Assembly (NCBI GenBank): GCA_019429445.1
Contig: JAHYIW010000009.1
Location: 41,337 to 105,336 of the forward strand
Reading direction: 5' to 3'
Length of the DNA stretch: 64,000 nt
Origin: Desulfuromonadaceae bacterium
Lineage (GTDB): Bacteria; Desulfobacterota; Desulfuromonadia; Desulfuromonadales; JAHYIW01
Positions 56,442-64,000 of this stretch are shown piece after piece (positions within the stretch are counted from its first letter, which is position 1; each line of letters opens with the position of its first letter). The notes beneath the pieces were generated by a model. That model was not told the DNA's origin. It made no database searches and saw only the letters and a list, made by a program, of their open reading frames with translations. A program made the position numbers and the translations under genes.

Positions 56442-58309
56442 AGCCTGAACTGCTCTGCCTCATTTTGTTTTTTCCGCTGCTGTGCGGTATCCTCAACGCC
56501 CTCTTCGGCATGCGTGTGCCCCGGCTGGTGGCCGAAACGCTGGCGGTGTGCGGCGTCGCCAGCGCAGCGCTGCTGACTCTCCTTTTCTGGCCGCAGGCCG
56601 CCGGTGACGGGCTGCACGCCACCCTCTTCACCTGGCTGGACAGCGGCCCGCTGACGATTCCGGTCGAGCTGTCGTTCGACGCCATCTCCGCGCCGATGGC
56701 GCTGATGGTGAGCGGGGTTTCGACCCTGATCCACCTCTATGCGGTCGGCTACATGAAAGCTGACGAGAGTTACGCGCGTTTCTTCGCGCTCCTCAACCTC
56801 TTCGTCTTTGCCATGCTGCTGATCGTCCTCGCCGACAACCTGCTCCTCCTTTTTCTCGGCTGGGAAGGGGTCGGCTTTTGTTCTTACGGCCTGATCGGTT
56901 TCTGGTATCGCAACCCGGAGAATGCCGCCGCCGGACGCAAAGCGTTTCTGGTCACGCGGATCGGCGATGTCTTCCTTGCCGTTGCCCTGCTCTGGCTCTA
57001 TCAGTTGTGCGGCACCCTCTCGCTGACGGCGATCAACGCCCAGGCGGCGAGCTTCGCTCCGGCCACGCTGACCGCTCTCGCCCTGCTGCTGTTACTCGGA
57101 GCGTGCGGCAAATCGGCGCAGCTGCCGCTGATGTCGTGGCTCCCTGACGCCATGGCCGGGCCAACCCCGGTCTCGGCGCTGATCCATGCCGCGACCATGG
57201 TCACCGCCGGGGTCTACCTCCTCTGTCGCCTCTTTCCGCTGATTTCCCTCTCGCCGACCGGCCTGCTGGCCATCGCGGTGGTCGGCGCGGCAACCGCACT
57301 CTACGCCGCCACCTGCGCCCTGGCGCAGCGCGAGATCAAACGCGTGCTGGCCTACTCAACGATGAGCCAGATCGGCTACATGTTCCTCGCCGTCGGCGCC
57401 GGGAGTGTCTCCGGCGCCATGTTCCATCTCTTTACCCACGCGTTTTTCAAGGCGCTGCTGTTCATGGCGGCCGGTTGCATCATCCACCTCGCGGCGGAAG
57501 AGAACGACATCTTCCGCATGGGGGGGGTCGCCCGCCGCGCACCGCTGATTTTTATCCTCTTCCTCGCCGGGGCGTTGTGTCTCGCCGGGTTCCCGCTGAG
57601 TGGCGGCTTCCTCTCCAAAGATGCGATTCTGGCGGCCACTTTGGCGCGTCCGGAACCGGTTTATCAACTGCTGTGGGGGGTAGCGACGTTAACCGCGCTC
57701 CTCACCGCATTTTACACCTTCCGCCTGCTCTACCTGGTCTTCGCCGGGAGCGCGCGCGGACCGGTTGATAACCACCGGCTCCCCGCGCTGATGGTCTGGC
57801 CGCTGCTGCCGCTGGCCCTCTTCGGGCTGGGAGGGGGACTGCTCAACTGGCCCGCGTTGCTCGGGGGCTCCCCCTGGTTGCAGCAGCGCCTCGCCGCCAG
57901 TGGAGAATTCGTCGTGCACCTGTCGCACGCGGTTGAGTCGCGCCTGTGGGCGGGGGGGGCGGCGCTCTTTGTTGTCGGCCTGCTCGCCGCGCACCTGCGT
58001 TACCGGCGCAAAACAGCACGGACCGAAACCCGCGTGGCGCGCTGGCTGCGCGGTGGCTGGGGATGTGATCGCTGCTTTGAACTCCTGTTGCTGCGTCCGT
58101 ATCGCGGCATGGCGCTGTTTTGCAGCGCAGGCCTCGACCGGCTGCTCTTTGACGAAACTTTCGACGGGCTGGCGCAAACCGTGCGCAACTGCGGCGACAA
58201 GCTGCGCTGGCTCGGCAATGGCCGCCTGACCGCCCATCTCCACGGCTTTGCCTGGGGGGTGCTGATCCTGCTCGGCTGTGGCCTGTTGCTCCTGATTGGC
58301 TCACACTGA
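56438..58309 (+). CDS. nuoL: NADH-quinone oxidoreductase subunit L
   Basis: 623 residues, antiporter-like subunit with a C-terminal lateral helix region. Signatures are WEGVGFCSYGLIGFWY, DAMAGPTPVSALIHAATMVTAG and HLFTHAFFKALLFM. It pumps protons at the distal end of complex I. The overlap with nuoK indicates coupled translation. Confidence 0.95.
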   Translation: MKPELLCLILFFPLLCGILNALFGMRVPRLVAETLAVCGVASAALLTLLFWPQAAGDGLHATLFTWLDSGPLTIPVELSFDAISAPMALMVSGVSTLIHLYAVGYMKADESYARFFALLNLFVFAMLLIVLADNLLLLFLGWEGVGFCSYGLIGFWYRNPENAAAGRKAFLVTRIGDVFLAVALLWLYQLCGTLSLTAINAQAASFAPATLTALALLLLLGACGKSAQLPLMSWLPDAMAGPTPVSALIHAATMVTAGVYLLCRLFPLISLSPTGLLAIAVVGAATALYAATCALAQREIKRVLAYSTMSQIGYMFLAVGAGSVSGAMFHLFTHAFFKALLFMAAGCIIHLAAEENDIFRMGGVARRAPLIFILFLAGALCLAGFPLSGGFLSKDAILAATLARPEPVYQLLWGVATLTALLTAFYTFRLLYLVFAGSARGPVDNHRLPALMVWPLLPLALFGLGGGLLNWPALLGGSPWLQQRLAASGEFVVHLSHAVESRLWAGGAALFVVGLLAAHLRYRRKTARTETRVARWLRGGWGCDRCFELLLLRPYRGMALFCSAGLDRLLFDETFDGLAQTVRNCGDKLRWLGNGRLTAHLHGFAWGVLILLGCGLLLLIGSH

Positions 58310-58333
58310 ACCGTTGACGTGAACTGACGACTT

Positions 58334-59830
58334 ATGAATGCATTACCGACATTTCCCTGGCTCACCCTGATTACCCTGCTGCCACTGGCGGGTGTGCTCC
58401 CCTGCCTGCTGCTGCGCAAAGCGGCCCGCGATTGCCGTGGCGTGGCGCTGGCCACCAGCGTCGCCGTGCTGGGGCTGACTTTATGGCTCGGCTGGGAGCA
58501 TTGCAGCAGTAGCGGCTGGTATGTGATTGAGGATGCGGCGTGGATCGAGCATTTCGGCATCCGCTGGACGCTCGGCCTCGACGGGCTGGCGCTGACCCTG
58601 ATCGTTCTGACCGCGGGGCTCAGCTGTGGCGCTCACCTTCTCGCCTGGCGGATCAGCGAGCGGGTGCCGTTCTTCCTGGCGCTGCTGCTGATCATGGAAT
58701 CCGGCTTTCTCGGCGTTTTTCTCGCCCTCGATCTGGTCCTCTTTTATATCTGCTGGGAAGTGATGCTGGTGCCGCTCTTCTTTCTGGTCGGCATCTGGGG
58801 GCGCGAAGGGCGGGTACGGGCCGCGCTCAAGGCTTTTCTGTTCACCCTCTGCGGCAGTCTGCTGATGCTGGTCGGGATCATTGCCCTCTATCTGCTGCAC
58901 GGTGAGCAGACCGGCACCTACACCTTCGCCCTGCGCGAGCTACTCCAGCACCCCCTAACCGGCCCGGCACAGTACTGGGTCTGCGGCGCATTTCTCGCGG
59001 CGTTCCTGATCAAGGCGCCGATCGTGCCGCTGCATTCGTGGCTGATCGACGCCCACACCGCCGCACCGGTTTGCGGCGCGGTCGACCTTGCCGGGTTGCT
59101 CCTCAAAACCGGGATCTACGGTCTGCTGCGGTTCGGCTTTCCGCTCTTCCCCGACGCGACGCGGCTGTGGCTGCCGTGGCTGATAATTCCGGCACTCTTC
59201 GGTCTTTTTCACGCCGCCTGGGTGGCGTATCGCCAGACCGATCTGAAACGCCTCGCCGCCTACTCGTCGGTGTCGCACCTCGGGCTGGTGGTTCTCGGCC
59301 TCGCGGTCTGGAATACCACCGCCCTCGAAGGCGCGATCCTGCTGATGCTGATTCACGGCGTCTCCGCCGCTGCCCTTTTCGCCGCCAGCGGGATGATCGC
59401 CGCCCGCGCCGGAACTACGCAGTTGAATGAACTCGGTGGCGTCTGGGGACGCGCGCCGTTCCTCGGCGGGCTCTTCCTCCTCTTCGGGATGGCCAGCGCC
59501 GGAGTGCCGGGGCTGGGAAATTTTGTCGGCGAAATTTTAATCCTCTTTGGTACCTTCAGCGCCCATCCGCTGCTTGCCGCCGTGGCCGCCACCACGATGG
59601 TCACCACCGCTGTCTACATGACCGGCCTGCTCAAGGCGGTATTATGGGGCTCCCCGGCCGATGACGCGGTGTGGGCCGACCTGACCTGGCGCGAAGGGTG
59701 GGTGCTGGTTCCGCTGGCGCTGCTGATCGTCTGGGTCGGCGTCTACCCCGAACCGTTCCTGGCGCCGTTGCGGGAGCCGGTGCAATTTCTCCTGACGACG
59801 GTCGGGACGTTAAGCGGAGGGGCGCCATGA
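58334..59830 (+). CDS. nuoM: NADH-quinone oxidoreductase subunit M
   Basis: 498 residues, antiporter-like. Motifs include WEVMLVPLFFLVGIWG, KAPIVPLHSWLIDAHTAAP and LKRLAAYSSVSHLG. The usual pattern 'HTEAPVAGSV' reads HTAAPVCGAV here, replacing the glutamate by alanine; this is a small divergence to check. It overlaps nuoN by 4 bases. Confidence 0.93.
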   Translation: MNALPTFPWLTLITLLPLAGVLPCLLLRKAARDCRGVALATSVAVLGLTLWLGWEHCSSSGWYVIEDAAWIEHFGIRWTLGLDGLALTLIVLTAGLSCGAHLLAWRISERVPFFLALLLIMESGFLGVFLALDLVLFYICWEVMLVPLFFLVGIWGREGRVRAALKAFLFTLCGSLLMLVGIIALYLLHGEQTGTYTFALRELLQHPLTGPAQYWVCGAFLAAFLIKAPIVPLHSWLIDAHTAAPVCGAVDLAGLLLKTGIYGLLRFGFPLFPDATRLWLPWLIIPALFGLFHAAWVAYRQTDLKRLAAYSSVSHLGLVVLGLAVWNTTALEGAILLMLIHGVSAAALFAASGMIAARAGTTQLNELGGVWGRAPFLGGLFLLFGMASAGVPGLGNFVGEILILFGTFSAHPLLAAVAATTMVTTAVYMTGLLKAVLWGSPADDAVWADLTWREGWVLVPLALLIVWVGVYPEPFLAPLREPVQFLLTTVGTLSGGAP

Positions 59831-61242
59831 GCGGACCAGAGCTCTTTGCGCTGCTGCCGGTGTTGATCCTGGCGGGCGGTTCCGTCATCTGGCTGATGCT
59901 CGGCGCCTTCGGTCTCGGTTACCGGAGCGTCGTCATCGGTGGTGTGTTCAGCGCGGCGACGGCGGCGCTGTGCGCCGGACTGCTCCCCCCCGCCACCGTC
60001 GAAGTTACCAGCCTCTTCGGCACCGGCAGTTACGCCCGTTTCTTCACCATCCTCTGGGCCTTGGCCGCCGCGCTGACGCTGTTGCTGTCGCTGCGTTACG
60101 GGGCCAATCGCCACTTTGGCGGTGGTGAGTACACCGCCCTGACCCTGCTGGCCGCCACCGGCATGGCGCTGTTGTCGGGGGCAACCTCGCTGGTTGGCGT
60201 CTTCCTCGGACTGGAGCTGCTGTCACTCGCCTTCTACGTGCTGATCGCCTTTAACCGCGACTCGGCGCACAGCGCCGAAGCGTGTATCAAGTACCTCGTC
60301 CTCGGCTCCGTCGCCACCGCCTTCCTCGCCTTTGGCATCGCCCTGATCTATGCCGCCAGCGGGTCGTTTCATCTCCCCGCAGCGCTGACCGGGGTGGTCA
60401 GCAACGGCGCGCTGCACCCGCTCGGTCTGTTCGGCTGGCTGCTGGTCACCGTCGCAGTCGGCTTCAAGACCTCCCTCGTTCCGTTCCACTTCTGGACCCC
60501 CGACGTCTATCAGGGTGCCCCCGCGCCGGTCTCCGGCTTCCTTGCCGCCGGCTCGAAAGGCGCTGTCCTCGCCGCCCTCGTTCCGCTGCTGGCCGGGTTC
60601 GGCCCCGACTGGGCACTGCTGCATCCGCTCGTCGTCGGTCTGACCGCCCTCACCCTGATCGTCGGCAGTCTCTGCGCCCTGGCCCAGACCAACCTCAAAC
60701 GGATGCTCGCCTATTCTTCCATCGTCCAGGTCGGCTACCTCTTCATCGGCCTTTTGGCGGGGAATAGCGGCGGCTTCGAAGCGGTCGTTTTCTACCTCGT
60801 CGTCTACGCCGTCGTCACCCTCGGCACCTTCGGCGTGATCACCTCGCTAAGCGGCAGCCGCGCCGAAGTGCAGGATTACGAATCGTTGCGCGGGGTCGGC
60901 TTCCGCCACCCGTTCCGCGCCGCCACCCTCACCATTCTCCTCCTCTCCCTCGCCGGCATCCCCGCCACCGCCGGTTTCATCGCCAAGTTCGGCATCTTCC
61001 GCGCCGCCATCAAAGGCGACTTCATCGCTTTAACCCTCCTCGCGGTCATCGCATCGCTGGTCTCGCTCTACTATTACCTGCGACCGGTACTGGCCATGTT
61101 CACGGAGGACGATACGCAGGGGAACACCCTCCATCCGGGGAACGAACTGGAGCATGCCGTCCTGGGGGTGTGTCTGCTGGCGACGCTGCTGCTCGGCCTC
61201 TATCCGGGGCCGTTGCTTGATCTGATTCACGGTTTGTTCTGA
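59827..61242 (+). CDS. nuoN: NADH-quinone oxidoreductase subunit N
   Basis: About 471 residues, antiporter-like. Signatures are PFHFWTPDVYQGAPAPVSGF, LKRMLAYSSIVQVGY and LAGIPATAGFIAKF. ATG 59827 overlaps the nuoM stop; longer upstream reading lies in nuoM. It closes the operon. Confidence 0.94.
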   Translation: MSGPELFALLPVLILAGGSVIWLMLGAFGLGYRSVVIGGVFSAATAALCAGLLPPATVEVTSLFGTGSYARFFTILWALAAALTLLLSLRYGANRHFGGGEYTALTLLAATGMALLSGATSLVGVFLGLELLSLAFYVLIAFNRDSAHSAEACIKYLVLGSVATAFLAFGIALIYAASGSFHLPAALTGVVSNGALHPLGLFGWLLVTVAVGFKTSLVPFHFWTPDVYQGAPAPVSGFLAAGSKGAVLAALVPLLAGFGPDWALLHPLVVGLTALTLIVGSLCALAQTNLKRMLAYSSIVQVGYLFIGLLAGNSGGFEAVVFYLVVYAVVTLGTFGVITSLSGSRAEVQDYESLRGVGFRHPFRAATLTILLLSLAGIPATAGFIAKFGIFRAAIKGDFIALTLLAVIASLVSLYYYLRPVLAMFTEDDTQGNTLHPGNELEHAVLGVCLLATLLLGLYPGPLLDLIHGLF

Positions 61243-61507
61243 GCGGGCATTACTTGCCTGTGTGGTGAGCGGTGAAGAGAGTTGATGCGGATTTGATTGC
61301 ATGACCCTGTCGAGATTTTCCGGAGAAAGAGCAAAAGTATAACGACTTCTTCGTGATCTTCGCGGTAATAGAATAAAGGGCCCGCCAACGCGTTTGGATG
61401 GGAAATCTCCCCTGTACCTCCAGGAGATATATGTACCCCGAACGCCTTTCTTGCATTCAGGTCAAGGCAAAAGTATACTCTGCGCATTCAATCGATGGAG
61501 CCATGCC
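61243..61507. other. intergenic region with a degenerate CTCCGTG-type repeat
   Basis: CTTCTTCGTGATCTTCGCGG near 61338 is a decayed relative of the nuo repeats. No gene is supported. It marks the change to AT-richer accessory sequence. Confidence 0.5.
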
Positions 61508-61807
61508 ATGGTTAGAAACCGTAACGATATCATCCTCTTTTTGCAGACGCACAAAGACGAACTGGAGCAACGCTTCGGCGTGACGAGTATCGGTCTCTTC
61601 GGCAGTTATGCACGGGGAGATGAACGGGACGATTCCGATATCGACATCGCCATCGAATTACTTCCGGAGCACAAGTCGCTGAGCAGTTTTTTCGGCCTGC
61701 GGCGCTACCTGGAGCAGCAGTTCGGCAAGCCGGTCGATCTGGGGATCGAGAGTGCGTTGAAACCGCTGGCCAGAGAGAAGGTCTCCAAGGAGATTATTCA
61801 TGTCTGA
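61508..61807 (+). CDS. mntA: MntA-type nucleotidyltransferase antitoxin
   Basis: 99 residues of the minimal nucleotidyltransferase family. The active site has the exact pattern GSX10DXD: GSYARGDERDDSDID. In known HepT/MntA systems this enzyme inactivates the HEPN toxin by adding AMP units to a tyrosine. It overlaps the next gene by 8 bases. ATG 61508 gives the usual N-terminus. Confidence 0.88.
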   Translation: MVRNRNDIILFLQTHKDELEQRFGVTSIGLFGSYARGDERDDSDIDIAIELLPEHKSLSSFFGLRRYLEQQFGKPVDLGIESALKPLAREKVSKEIIHV

Positions 61808-62144
61808 ACGCTCGGACCGGCTCTATTGCCAGGATATTCTCGAATCGGGCGCGGCGATTCACAGTTATGTTGCGGGGATCGACTTCGAGACGTTTGTGCG
61901 GGATCGCATGCGCTATTCGGCGGTCATTCGCGAGTTCGAAATTATCGGTGAGGCGGTGGGGAAGCTGTCGGCGGATGTGAAGCAGGCTTATCCGGGTGTT
62001 CCTTGGCAAGACATCAAGGATTTTCGCAATCTGCTGGCGCATGAATATTTCGGAGTTGATCTGGAGATCGTCTGGAATACGATTCAGCTGAATTTACCGA
62101 TGCTGATGGATGCAATTCAACGGATGTCCACAGGAATTAAGTAA
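61800..62144 (+). CDS. hepT: HepT-type HEPN toxin (DUF86)
   Basis: 114 residues. The RNase motif RX4HXY is intact: FRNLLAHEYFG, including the tyrosine that MntA modifies. HEPN toxins cleave RNA. It forms a complete type VII toxin-antitoxin pair with the gene before it. DDL-like N-terminal helix sequence (DRLYCQDILESGAAI) is typical for the family. Confidence 0.88.
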   Translation: MSERSDRLYCQDILESGAAIHSYVAGIDFETFVRDRMRYSAVIREFEIIGEAVGKLSADVKQAYPGVPWQDIKDFRNLLAHEYFGVDLEIVWNTIQLNLPMLMDAIQRMSTGIK

Positions 62145-62227
62145 ACTTTCCCCTGAATTCACAGCTCTCCACGTTCTGTGATCCGCCGCGCAGGCCAAAA
62201 CTGTTGGGAGGAACAAAGGAGAAACAA

Positions 62228-62641
62228 ATGAAGAAAATTATCACTGCGGCCACTATTGTCCTCATAGCAGGCCTGGCTCAGGCTGAAGCAATCATTGATG
62301 TAACCAAGATTACAGGAAAATCAGAAAAAGAGGTTTCAACATATCTCGGAGTACCGTCTTCTTGTGGCAATAGCAAGTACGGAAAGAAGTGCCAATATAA
62401 TAAAGGGGAAACGGAAATCATCTTTATAAACAGCAAAGCAGACTGGATTACTGTTGGAGGAATTGATCAAGTTCCTTTTTCAAAAGCGGCCTTAGGCGCT
62501 CTTGGCTTGAAAGAGGCAAACCCATCATTTACCAATGCGTTCACCATGCGATGGGAGTCAATCCAAGGGTTGAGAGAAGTTTCCTTGTTCAAAGGCGCAT
62601 CTGCATCAGACTATGCGTATATCAAAGTAAAAACGAAGTAA
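62228..62641 (+). CDS. small secreted protein of unknown function
   Basis: 137 residues. A signal peptide (KKIITAATIVLIAGLAQAEA) leads to a mature protein with ITGKSEKEVSTYLGVPSSC and CQYNKGETEIIF. Two cysteines (GNSKYGKKC) could form a disulfide. I do not recognise the family. It is AT-richer than the core genes. ATG 62228 follows a GGAG-containing leader. Confidence 0.65.
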   Translation: MKKIITAATIVLIAGLAQAEAIIDVTKITGKSEKEVSTYLGVPSSCGNSKYGKKCQYNKGETEIIFINSKADWITVGGIDQVPFSKAALGALGLKEANPSFTNAFTMRWESIQGLREVSLFKGASASDYAYIKVKTK

Positions 62642-62724
62642 GCTTTTAACGCCCACCATCCAGCGGACGCGCCAAAGGTGGGCGTCGCTGATGGTTGCCG
62701 TTACGCTTTGAAAAGGACGTGCGA

Positions 62725-63438
62725 GTGAGTCACATCGAAAAAATCAGAAAGGTGGTAGATGATACGGACAATCTCTATGGAAGGGGATTTGCCTTTACAA
62801 TTCAACTATTGATAGTTGTGTCACTTGTAACTTTCACCATTGATACGCTCCCTGATCTAACCCTAAACATCAAAAAACTTCTGAATATTTTCGAGGTGGC
62901 TACAGTCATAATATTCACGATTGAATATATCCTCCGAATAATAGTCGCAAAAAAGAAAGCGACGTTTGTTTTCAGCTTCTATGGCGTGGTTGATTTATTA
63001 GCAATCCTTCCATTCTATATTTCTTCTGGTTTAGATCTTAGAGCAGTCCGGGTCTTTAGGCTACTGCGCTTAGTCAGGATTTTGAAACTATTCAGGTACA
63101 ATCAGGCTATAAAAAGATTTCAAAGGGCTCTTTCTATAGCAAAAGAAGAACTAATATTGTTTGGATTTGTTGCAATCATCATGCTTTACTTGTCTGCGGT
63201 CGGAATCTACTATTTTGAAAATGATGTTCAGCCAGATCAATTCAAGTCGGTAATTCATAGTCTTTGGTGGGCTGTTACTACCTTGACCACTGTTGGTTAC
63301 GGAGATATGTTTCCAATTACAGCAGGTGGGAAATTTTTTACTTTTTTTGTTCTTATGGTTGGTTTGGGTATTGTTGCGGTGCCAACAGGTTTAATTGCAT
63401 CAGCTCTTTCTCAAGCACGCGAAGAAGAAAAGGCATAA
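62725..63438 (+). CDS. voltage-gated-type potassium channel
   Basis: About 237 residues. Six TM helices are suggested. S4 is arginine-rich (DLRAVRVFRLLRLVRILKLF), and the pore has filter TTLTTVGYGDMFP, so K+ selectivity is likely. It has no RCK domain, unlike the channel at 16034. GTG 62725 has AAGGA at the right distance; TTG 62695 would add ten residues without support. AT-rich composition suggests recent acquisition. Confidence 0.85.
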   Translation: MSHIEKIRKVVDDTDNLYGRGFAFTIQLLIVVSLVTFTIDTLPDLTLNIKKLLNIFEVATVIIFTIEYILRIIVAKKKATFVFSFYGVVDLLAILPFYISSGLDLRAVRVFRLLRLVRILKLFRYNQAIKRFQRALSIAKEELILFGFVAIIMLYLSAVGIYYFENDVQPDQFKSVIHSLWWAVTTLTTVGYGDMFPITAGGKFFTFFVLMVGLGIVAVPTGLIASALSQAREEEKA

Positions 63439-63499
63439 CGAATCACATGCACTTGAAAGACCATGAGGGGGGCGCGTCTACACTTTTCATAAATGAACT

Positions 63500-63703
63500 G
63501 GTCGAGTAGACCGGTTTCTTCCGTAGCGCCGCCGGGGTCTTGCAACCCAACAATTCCATGGCAAGTTTTCACTCGTTGCCGATGCACTCGGTGATCCCGA
63601 CGAGCTGCTGGCCGAGTACAAGACGCTGCTTACAGGGGTGAGTGAGACGCGGGAGATGCTGAAGCAGGAGTTGATGGAGGAATTAGGAGGTCATCATGAG
63701 TGA
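63500..63703 (+). pseudogene. C-terminal remnant, possibly of a type I restriction methylase (hsdM)
   Basis: A frame ending at 63703 reads GKFSLVADALGDPDELLAEY and then KTLLTGVSETREMLKQELM before the stop. Its end overlaps a RhuM-like start, an arrangement seen in type I restriction loci where rhuM lies between hsdM and hsdS. There is no start codon or N-terminus. Identity is a guess from context. Confidence 0.35.
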
Positions 63704-63770
63704 GGTTGTTATTTATCAGGCCGAGGATGGCAATGCGGCTCTGGAGGTGAAAAAACCAAAGAAAAAACCA
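63696..63770 (+). pseudogene. N-terminal remnant of a RhuM-family protein
   Basis: MSEVVIYQAEDGNAALEV matches the usual beginning of RhuM (virulence-associated) proteins. After about 18 residues the sequence becomes a low-complexity KKPKKKPKG stretch and then unrelated repeat DNA, so the gene is truncated. The frame stays open by chance to the window end. Confidence 0.5.
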
Positions 63771-63884
63771 AAGGGTCAGACCTACAAATTACAAAAGGTG
63801 TCACTATCGAAAAAGGCCCAAAAAGAGCACCCCCTTTGGTTGTTTTTATCTTCATCTTCATCTTCATTCATTTGTGCGTATTCC

Positions 63885-64000
63885 GACGAATTCGTCCACT
63901 CATTCCAGAGGAAACCGGCCACTGATTCCGAGGCAATTCGTCCACCTTTCGGAGCGCAGCGACGCTGGTGGTTTCTTTCTACTCCAAGTGGACGAATTGG
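63885..64000. mobile_element. probable terminal region of an IS21-family insertion sequence
   Basis: AATTCGTCCAC occurs at 63889 and 63935, and its inverse GTGGACGAATT at 63988. Between them is GGCCACTGATTCCGAGG. Multiple short terminal repeats of this kind are typical of IS21-family ends. The transposase genes would lie beyond the right edge. Confidence 0.45.

Noticed and set aside
61227..61487. Minus-strand frame after nuoN
   Set aside because: Overlaps the decayed repeat and lacks start signals and domain features.
1..64000. CRISPR arrays, rRNA or tRNA genes
   Set aside because: No regularly spaced direct repeats of CRISPR type and no cloverleaf or rRNA signatures were seen; the dispersed CTCCGTG repeats are irregularly spaced and inverted.

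Overview
The window looks like chromosome of an anaerobic or respiratory member of the Desulfuromonadia (Geobacter / Pelobacter / Desulfuromonas relatives). I infer this from the GC-rich core genes, an Etf-linked membrane Fe-S oxidoreductase next to etfBA, a complex I operon with nuoB, nuoC and nuoD fused into one gene, and a chemosensory operon with hybrid proteins. No rRNA, tRNA or CRISPR array was recognised. All assignments come from reading the sequence; no database search was run.

Layout. (1) 1-2474: end of ispD, ispF and glnS. (2) 2511-9940: a compact chemosensory operon (REC-CheR-TPR, CheW, MCP, CheA-REC, CheB). (3) 10013-13928: cysS, uvrB and a small exported DUF4124-like protein. 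(4) 14082-about 16000: a group II intron on the minus strand with its reverse transcriptase, just downstream of a minus-strand K+ channel gene with an RCK domain (16034-17041). (5) 17242-19381: a metallopeptidase remnant, trmO, a 32-residue membrane protein and rnhA. (6) 19730-28619: a fatty-acid uptake and beta-oxidation block: a broken fadL-like gene, fadD, a FadN-type bifunctional gene, thiolase and a long acyl-CoA dehydrogenase. (7) 28686-35555: auxiliary acyl-CoA genes: an MBL-fold hydrolase, a 2,4-dienoyl-CoA reductase-like enzyme, an enoyl-CoA isomerase-like protein, an unusual acyl-CoA dehydrogenase and a ferredoxin-like protein. (8) 36164-37561, minus strand: a MerR regulator, a chalcone-isomerase-like gene with an internal amber codon, and a thioesterase. 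(9) 37752-46127: thiolase, 3-hydroxyacyl-CoA dehydrogenase, crotonase, acyl-CoA dehydrogenase, Etf:quinone oxidoreductase, etfB, etfA and an SCP2 protein. (10) 46367-61242: complex I, nuoA-BCD-E-F-G-H-I-J-K-L-M-N, interrupted by long inverted repeats. (11) 61508-64000: an AT-richer accessory end with a HepT/MntA toxin-antitoxin pair, a small secreted protein, a voltage-gated-type ion channel, a RhuM remnant and what looks like the edge of an IS21-family element.

How it fits together. Fatty acids would enter through FadL, be activated by FadD and be oxidised by two sets of beta-oxidation enzymes. Unsaturated intermediates would be handled by the dienoyl-CoA reductase and the isomerase. Electrons from the acyl-CoA dehydrogenases would pass through EtfAB to the membrane Fe-S oxidoreductase and the quinone pool, and NADH would be used by complex I. 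The most interesting signal is regulatory. The promoters ahead of fadL, fadD and the second thiolase share the same layout: a TTGAC -35 box running into a conserved ACGTAA, a 17-base spacer and a TATT-type -10. The related sequence ACGTACGTAA lies between the promoter and start of the divergent merR gene. This points to a local MerR-controlled (LiuR-like) fatty-acid regulon. Two genes connected with that system carry lesions: fadL has a frameshift and no standard start at its best ribosome-binding site, and the chalcone-isomerase-like gene has an amber codon.
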